Origin: Larix kaempferi
Taxonomy: Eukaryota > Streptophyta > Pinopsida > Pinales > Pinaceae
DNA: 64,000 nucleotides
Direction: 5' to 3'
Assembly: GCA_027924585.1 (NCBI GenBank)
Contig: BSBM01001664.1
Coordinates: forward strand, 1,170,501 to 1,234,500
Below the pieces are notes generated by a model. That model did not search any database. It was not told the DNA's origin and saw nothing but the letters and a program-made list of their open reading frames with translations. Shown here piece after piece: positions 57,596 through 64,000 of this stretch (positions within the stretch are counted from its first letter, which is position 1; every line of letters starts with the position of its first letter). The position numbers and the translations under genes are program-made.

Positions 57596-58396
57596 TCCTA
57601 AATGCATTACATTGAAGGACCACCTACGCCTACCATCGTGCGAGAATGCCTCTATCTTCTCCAGCATGGGAGTACAGCCCGAGGCACACCAACTGCATTA
57701 CGTCCCAATGGACAACCTGTGTCTTCCACTATGCGAGAACAAGTGCATTTGCGTCTTTCGGTCTCATCACTCTCTCTTAGGAGGAACCTCAATCTGGAGA
57801 AGACCAAGCTTCTCTTTGAAGTACTCAAACTTCACTCTGGCTAACGGCTTGGTCAACACATCGACTATCTGCTCGTTTGTCACTATATACTGGAGCTTCA
57901 CTGCTCCTATCTGCACCATATCCCAGATATAGTGGTACTCGATCTCAATGTCCTTCGACTTGTCATGGAAAACCGGGTTCTCAATCAACTTCATGCAACT
58001 CTAGTTGTCACAGAAGATACAAGTCGCCTCTAACTGGAGATCAAATGAATTTGACAGTAGCTTCCTAAGCCATACTGCCTCACAACTAGTCGAACAAGCT
58101 GCAACATACTTTGCTTCGGCTGTACTCAGTGACACGCACGACTGCTTCCTGCTAAACCAGGAGATCATACCGGATCCCATACTGAAGCAACATCCCAAAT
58201 TGCTCTTCCTATCGGCGGCACTGCCGGCCCAATCCGAATCAACATAACCCTGCAGGTTAATCTTCTGATTCGCGTCATACTTGAGCCCGTAGTCAACTGT
58301 ACCCTTCAAGTACCTCAATATATGCTTTGCAGAAATCAGGTGAACATGTCTCAGATCCAGTCAGGCACTGGGTCAGGGTGTTCATAACAAAGCATA
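57596..58396 (-). pseudogene. Copia-4 fragment, RNase H only
   Basis: A different copia lineage. Minus strand from about 58320: MRYLKGTVDYGLKYDANQ, LQGYVDSDWAGSAADRKS (catalytic Asp), STAEAKYVAACSTSCEAVWL, then CDN and, after a TAG, SCMKLIENPVFHDKSKDIEI and EQIVDVLTKPLARVKFEYF. Its RT side is cut at 58396 by the gypsy LTR and its 3' side at 57595 by copia-3. The Glu block reads AEAKYVA. No LTR of its own remains. Confidence 0.85.
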
Positions 58397-58602
58397 TGTT
58401 ATGTATATTTTAGTTTTATTATTATTATAACAAGTTTAAGTGAGAATATTATTAAAAAAATGTAACTAAAAGAGGTGACCCTACACAAATGGTCACCATC
58501 TCAAGCGTATAAAAGTCAGGCTAATGATCATTGTAATTCATCCTTTATCTTTTATTAATAAATAAATATTTAATTCAAAATGGTCTTCGACTTTTGATAA
58601 CA
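58397..58602 (+). mobile_element. Gypsy 5' LTR, 206 bp
   Basis: tgttatgtatattttag...cttttgataaca. TATA tataaaag at 58508-58515 and A/T-rich polyadenylation-like sequence (attaataaataaat) follow. Similar in layout to the 233 bp LTR at 31373. Confidence 0.85.
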
Positions 58603-58603
58603 G

Positions 58604-58615
58604 TGGTATCAGAGC
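58604..58615 (+). other. Gypsy primer binding site
   Basis: tggtatcagagc, initiator-Met type, one base after the LTR. Confidence 0.9.
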
Positions 58616-59200
58616 TTCATGTCGTCCTCGCACTCACCATTCCACTGTCTGCTTCCCGCGTCTATCATCGTCTGTTTCCGCGTCGGCTTCCGCGCGTGCT
58701 CCCCGACTCCACCGTCGTCTGCTTCCGCGTCTGACTCCCGACTCCACTGTCGTCTGTTTCCACGTCTGCTCCCCGCAGCTCCCCGCCTAACTCCCCTCCA
58801 CACTGCCTCCCTCGCGGAACCTCCTTTCCATGACCTGTGCGGCATTCTCCCTTCTCCTCCCTCGTGCCTAGGCCACGCTCTTTCCATCGCCGTCATTCAT
58901 TACTTCCCGTCGCGCTCACATCGCAGCCCCTGTCCTCTGCCGCCGAGCTTGCCCTCGTTGCCTCTTTCGTTCTCTTTCCATAACCCTCGTTGACCGAAAC
59001 AGACCACGACCCTTCCTCCACCCTACATCGCCCACAAACCACGCACGTCCATCTCCACCAGTTCTCTACGCTTCCCGTCTCTCTCCTATCCATCTCGCTT
59101 CCATCCCACGTTTTCTACCTGTTAGGCCACAGACCCCGTCCACAGGATTTACCACAGTCAAACAAATATATATTTTATAATAATAATAATAAAATTATTA
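58616..59200 (+). other. GC- and pyrimidine-rich gypsy leader
   Basis: About 530 bp rich in ccg, ctcc and cgtc words, much more GC-rich than the rest of the window, then an A/T-rich stretch (59160-59210) before Gag. Long frames on both strands here (for example plus 58619-58993) are Ser/Pro/Arg-rich and follow from composition. Confidence 0.5.
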
Positions 59201-60310
59201 TTGTTAAAAAAATGGATTCTGCCAGACAGACTTATGTATCCCCACGAAGAGATGAACAAGGAGATAGTTAACCAGAAGGGAGAATTAAAGAACGTACAAG
59301 CTCATCTGAACCAAATAGAGGAAGGACAAGATTTAGTACACATTAAAATGGACGAGTTTGATACAAGATTAGAAAGGATAGAAAATCGATTAGATAATCT
59401 TGCGGTCATAAGAGAACAAGAGAAGGATGAAAGAGATGCAAAGGAAGCGAAAAATGATATCATGTTTAGCCAGATTATGAAAAAATTGAACGAAATGGCT
59501 CCAGAATCAAGGACAGAGCAAGAAAGACCGGAATCTTCTTTCCTTAGAGGTATAGATAACCAAAAGGGACCGAAGAGAGATTTTCAAAAAATTAAAAAGT
59601 AATTACCAAAATATGACGGAAAAACCCATAGAGGCGCCATCATTTGGATTAATAAAATGGAGGGCATATTCGAATCAAACCCCCCATTAGGCGAAAGAGA
59701 AAAAATAATGACCGCCGCTAATAACCTAGATGAAGAAGCTTATGATTGGTTCCTATGTTGGTCAGGAAAGTGTAATGCTCACTCTTTTCGTTGGACAAAT
59801 TTTACTCAAGCGTTATTAAAAAGGTTCCACTATGAAGAAGAAGATAATCTGTATACTAAATTCGTCCATCTTCAACAAAAAGGAAATGTGAACGACTATA
59901 CTCATGAATGGGAAGTATTGGCTACAAGACAAACCGAATTCTTAGAAGAACAACTACTAAAAATGTACATCGGTGGGTTAAAAGATTACATTCGTAACGA
60001 GTTAAAACTATGGAGACCCCAAACTATTGAAGATGCCAGACAAGCAACCAAATTGATTGAACAAAAGAACAAGGTCAACAAACCTTCCTTTACAAAACCA
60101 GACAGATCAAATAGATATTTTAATGAAAGATCAGATAGGAATGCTACAGAAAAGACGAACAAGTATGTACCACCTCACTTGAGGGAAGGCGAGAAACAAC
60201 ATCAGGACCCAGATAGGAAATGGGTGAATACATGTAGATATTGTGGAGATAAATGGGAAAAAGGTCACTGATGCAACAATAAAAAATTGTATAATTGTGA
60301 AGCTGAAAGA
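59201..60310 (+). pseudogene. Gypsy Gag
   Basis: N-terminal part (59201-59602) is a predicted coiled coil (NQIEEGQDLVHIKMDEFDTR, then LERIENRLDNLAV). A TAA at about 59600 interrupts it; the same frame resumes LPKYDGKTHRGAIIWINKME, then DEEAYDWFLCWSGK, FTQALLKRFHYEEE and YTHEWEVLATRQTEFLEEQL, the gypsy capsid fold. The zinc knuckle CRYCGDKWEKGH is cut by a TGA just before its last Cys (GH-stop-CNNKKLYNC; GHRC in related elements). Two stops make it non-functional. Confidence 0.85.
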
Positions 60311-60397
60311 GAATCATAAGTTTCAGCCACTAGCGATTCCAAAGACGAAGTTAGCAATGAAGAAAATAATGATGTCAACACAGATTCATAAGAGACA

Positions 60398-61348
60398 ATG
60401 CCCAGGGTATCTCTAGCCGCAATAACAGGCATCGCACAACTACAAACCTTGAAATTAAAGGGGCATGTGAGGAAAGAGAATGTCACCGTACTTATAGATA
60501 TAGGTAGCACTCATAATTTTATAGACGTAAATGTTGCAAAAAAACTAAACTTGTTTGTATATCCAGCAACAGATATAAGGGTTATGGTAGCAGATGGAAA
60601 AAAAATTGATGGTATTGGGAAGTGTCACAAAGTTAAGTTGCAAATAAATGATTATAACACAGAATCTAGCTTCTATACAATACCCCTCGGAGGAGTAGAT
60701 GTTGTCTTCGGAATTCAATGGCTACATACATTAGGTACTTATTCCGCAAATCACCAAAAACAATTTATTAAATTCAAGTGGGAAGGAAGAAAATATAAGT
60801 TGTATGGATTCCAGCCACCGCCTACCCAAATTATATCGTCACGACAAATGGAGAAATTAATTCGCAATGGGGCACCAACATTAGTCGTACAATGTCATCA
60901 AATAGAGATGCTAGCAGCAGAGTTGGCCCACGACCAACAACCAAAAATTCTAGAATTAATCCAGAAGTATGAGAAGGTATTCCAAGATCTACCCCTGCAA
61001 TTACCACCAGAAAGAGGAATAGAGCACATAATCGAGGTTAAGCCAGATTCAGTGCCTGTGAACGTCAAACCATACAGGTACCCTCACCATCATAAGACGG
61101 AAATAGAAAGGCTAATTCAAGACTTACTAAGATGTGGAGTCATCACCAGAAGTAGGAGCCCATATGCTGCCCCGATAGTATTGGTTCGAAAGAAAGATGG
61201 ATCCTTCAGGTTATGTATAGATTATCGGGGACTAAACAAAATAACGATAAAAAACAAGTTTCCCATCCCATTTATAGATGAGATGTTGGATGAACTCCAT
61301 GGCACCAAATATTTTTCCAAATTGGACTTAAGATCTGGATATTACTAG
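60398..61348 (+). pseudogene. Gypsy protease and RT N-half
   Basis: Protease block [15 protein letters not shown] near residue 37: the usual D-S/T-G is D-I-G, so activity is doubtful. Linker to [13 protein letters not shown], then [62 protein letters not shown] and the first catalytic Asp in [11 protein letters not shown]. It stops at a TAG (Gln in relatives, GYYQIRV). Confidence 0.9.
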
Positions 61349-62179
61349 ATTCGGGTAAGATTAGAAGATGTAGCAAAGACAGCCTTTCGAACTCATGAAG
61401 GCCACTATGAATTCAATGTGATGCCATTCGGATTAACAAATGCGCCCGCTACCTTTCAATCAACCATGAATGAGCTTTTTCGACCACACCTAAGAAAGTT
61501 CATACTGGTTTTTTTTTACGATATTCTTGTCTATAGTAAGACATGGAAGGAGCATCTTAAGCACTTAGAGCTTGTACTTTCACTCTTAGAAGGAAATCAG
61601 TTCTACATGAAAATGTCAAAATGCAGTTTTGGGAAGGAAGAAGTCGAATACCTCGGTCATATCATCTCCAATGAGGGAGTTAAAGTAGATCAAAACAAAA
61701 TCAAGGCAATTACAGAGTGGCCAAAACCTAATAATATATCCAAATTAAGAGGTTTTTTAGGCCTAACAGGGTATTACAGAAGGTTCGTCAAAAACTATGC
61801 ACATCTAACAACACCACTATCAGATTCTTTCCAATGGAGTGACAAAGCAGAGGAATGTTTCCAAACCCTAAAAAAGATTATGACATCCACACCAGTGTTG
61901 GCAACTCCCGACTTCACAAAACCATTCGTGGTTGAGTGTGACGCTTCAGGTGGTGGAATAGGTGCAGTCTTGATGCAGAATGACCATCCTATTGCTTTTG
62001 AAAGCCGGAAGCTCAACAAGAGGGAAGGATTGAAGTCTACATATGATAAAGAGATGCTCGCTATCATTCATGCATTAGCAAAATGGCGACAATACTTATT
62101 GGGTAGTAAATTTTTGATATGTACTGATCACAATAGTCTGCAATACTTACTTCGACAAAAAACCCTATCTACAGAGTAA
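61349..62179 (+). pseudogene. Gypsy RT C-half and RNase H
   Basis: Continues in frame: VRLEDVAKTAFRTHEGHYEF, MPFGLTNAPATFQSTMNELF, then ILVFFYDILVYSKTW. The catalytic box (normally FxDDILVYS) has Tyr for the first Asp, so polymerase is dead. CSFGKEEVEYLGHIIS, WPKPNNISKLRGFLGLTGYY and RNase [39 protein letters not shown] and ICTDHNSLQYLL follow, with its catalytic Asp and Glu retained. A TAA ends the frame where relatives continue. Confidence 0.9.
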
Positions 62180-62437
62180 CAAAAATGGATAGAAAAGATT
62201 GCCGCCTTCGATATGGAGATACTACACAAAAAAGGAAAGGATAACGTTGTTGCCGATGCATTATCACAAAAAGACGAAGAAGTATTATCATATGCAGTAT
62301 CAGTCGTAATTCCTGAATGGGTGGAAGAAATACGCATAGAATACACCAAGGACCTTGAAGCTTGTTCCATCATCAATAATGTGACGCAACATCCCAAATT
62401 TGAATGGAGAAATGACATTTTATGGCATAAAGGGAGG
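62180..62437 (+). pseudogene. Gypsy RNase H end to INT start
   Basis: In-frame continuation: QKWIEKIAAFDMEILHKKGK, NVVADALSQKDEEVL, then a segment ending KFEWRNDILWHKGR just before the integrase zinc finger. A Tat-like LTR starts at 62438, so integrase is absent from the window. Confidence 0.85.
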
Positions 62438-64000
62438 TGTTATCACCTAAACTGTAGTTACCCCTATGGATGTATCCATTGATGGATGGCAATAGGGAAG
62501 GGCAACTCAAAAGGTGCAACCACGATCACCTCGACCTCCAATAGATGGTTGTCACGCCAGTCGAGGCAACCTTCGCTTTATGTTATCTAGCCCAAACAAC
62601 AAAGGGGGAGACCTGATCTACTCCCGATAGGAGAGATCAAACCAAGACACCAAATCAAGTTAAGACTAAGTGAAAGAAGGTGTATGGTTTATCCTAGACC
62701 GAAGGATGAAGTCACAAGATAAGTGAGGGGTTCAATGAGTTTAGCTTTGGTTCATTGTTGATGTGTGAGTGACTTATAGTATTTGAAAATAAGATCCAAG
62801 ATTATAGTACTAGTCAATGTGAGAAAATCCACTGCCTTGGGAACCGTGTCCAATGCAGGGTAGTTTAGGGGTTGAATTGGGGCTAACTAGTACAAGTGAC
62901 AAGCTTGATCATGAAGTATGATGACATCAAAGGGTTTAGTCCACCAAACAAGGATCAAACCACAAGTTAATCCAACAATCTAGGAAAGTCAAATTGACTT
63001 GGAGAGAGATCAGTGCCTTGGGAATTGGGATAATGGAGTCAAATGAAATTAACTTGTGGTTGATGACTCCTATTGCATGAGACAAGTGGGCAATAAAGGT
63101 TTGATGGATGAATAGGTCTAGATCTAGAGATTCAAGGTTTGACCTAAGTGGGCCACAATCCCTTAAAACAAGGAATTCTATCCCCAAGGCAAGATTTGAT
63201 GAAGTGACCAACTAGACCTGGGTTTTGAATTATGCTCGTTCCAAATCCACTAAAATCTCATGTACCCACGTCCTAGAAGTGGACCAACTCCAATCTCTAA
63301 GGAAGTGCAACTTTGCCCAAGGAGGGTAAAATGTGGGATAAATGGGATCAAGACAAGTCCAATGACATCCAAATTTTAGATCCAAGTAGGTTGATCAAGT
63401 GAGAGTGTGGATCTACAATTTCAAGGCAATCCAATGGCTAGATCTTACTAGATCTGAGTTTGAAGATACCAAGTGGTCCAAAATGGGGATTAAATCCCTG
63501 AAAATGTGGAATAGGGCCCACAAGGTAGAAATTGCCAAAGTAAGAGTCTAGGGGTAGGTTTTAGGATGTGTAGATCATGAATCAATTAAAATCTCAACTA
63601 CCCATCAACTAGATCTAGGTCAACTCAACTCTCCAAGAAGTGCGCCCTCACTTGGGGAAGCCAAGTTGGCTCTGGAAGGGGATCGAATGAAGGCCAATCC
63701 TCACCAAACTATAGATCCTGGATGCCGTGGATACTATAGAGGTGGGTTTTCAATATTATACCCAACAACCCACTAGATCTCAGTAGATCTAAGAAAATGT
63801 AACAATGGGGGTTTTGATTAATTAGAGTTTGAAATATTTAAGACAAGTGGATAGATCATGGAGATAGAAATTACCTTGAGATCATACCTGAGTGATGAAG
63901 AGAGATGCCTTAATGTTGAGGAAGATTCCCGTAGAGATCAAATGAGAGATGGTTGATTTTGCTTGCCAAATTGATGCCCTAGCCCACAAGTGCGACCTCC
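62438..64000 (-). mobile_element. Tat-like LTR, 3' end at 62438, minus sense
   Basis: tgttatcacctaaactgtag inversely matches the LTR end at 6879 (ctacaggttgtgtgataaca), and similarity continues, inverted, through the aaaacccacctctatag and cattggatt(g)cctt blocks to the window end. No primer site lies at 62437, so this is the outer (3') end of a minus-sense element or a solo LTR; its other end is outside the window. The left flank is ggagg. No coding sequence. Confidence 0.65.

Larger units (their letters stand above)
58397..62437 (+). mobile_element. Ty3/gypsy element, 3' truncated
   Basis: 5' LTR, primer site, GC-rich leader, Gag, PR, RT and RNase H in order on plus. It entered the copia-4 RNase H region and is cut at 62437 by a Tat-like LTR before integrase. 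No 3' LTR is in the window. Confidence 0.85.

Noticed and set aside
58619-58993. Pro/Ser-rich plus frame and Arg/Gly-rich minus frame in the gypsy leader
   Set aside because: GC-rich composition lacks stops; no motif, and the position is that of the untranslated leader.
62438-64000. The two inverted Tat-like LTRs at either end as one element spanning the window
   Set aside because: They face opposite ways with unrelated nested elements between them; the left one has a primer site on plus, while the right one presents its outer end to the gypsy element. They are separate insertions.

Overview
This is eukaryotic plant DNA, almost entirely nested transposable elements with only scraps of ordinary gene sequence. 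Plant origin is shown by LTR elements primed by initiator-tRNA-type sites (TGGTATCAGAGC), plant-type Ty1/copia and Ty3/gypsy polyproteins, a Tat/Athila-style primer site (TTGGCGCCATTGCC), and a fragment related to plant IWS1. LTRs several kilobases long, deep nesting and apparently very long introns suggest a large-genome seed plant, probably a gymnosperm. The species is inference.

Layout. 1-1800: no gene. 1800-4310: LINE relic (minus), split by an ~800 bp insert. About 4890-6879: Tat-like LTR plus primer site. 6955-12545: copia-1 (minus), with two minisatellites, a broken RT, INT, PR, gag, primer site and 5' LTR. About 12546-18938: a solo LTR (F) with an opposite-facing solo LTR (R, 13580-16533) inside it. 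18939-31372: low-copy-looking DNA with a possible exon (20521-20613), segmental tandem duplications, an unknown retroelement-like unit (25316-28590) and a mitochondrial-carrier exon (30373-30468). 31373-32524: a short LTR, primer site and an ORF carrying a rearranged IWS1 cDNA. 32525-34936: a member of the same LTR family as F/R/X/Y (Z), itself split by a 1.36 kb solo LTR. 34937-49799: copia-2 (minus), the most complete element, with solo LTR Y inside its leader and solo LTR X inside its 5' LTR. 51012-57595: copia-3 (minus), a chimera lacking PR and INT. 57596-58396: copia-4 RNase H fragment. 58397-62437: Ty3/gypsy element (plus), cut by a Tat-like LTR (62438-64000, minus sense).

Nothing here looks like a working autonomous element: every polyprotein has stops, frameshifts or changed catalytic residues. 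Insertion order can be read from 5 bp target duplications: tcgcc for X, aagtc for Y, ggccc/agccc for R, ccttc for the 1.36 kb LTR, aaatg for copia-2.

The most notable object is the ORF at 31650-32327. It starts just after an LTR and primer site and runs into spliced, internally deleted sequence of the transcription elongation factor IWS1/SPN1, as expected of an LTR element that captured a host mRNA. Second are the copia copies, each with its own minisatellites between the pol stop and the 3' LTR, two of which share a relic-RT plus non-coding module. No CRISPR, rRNA or canonical tRNA gene was seen. All comparisons were made by eye; no alignment or database search was run.
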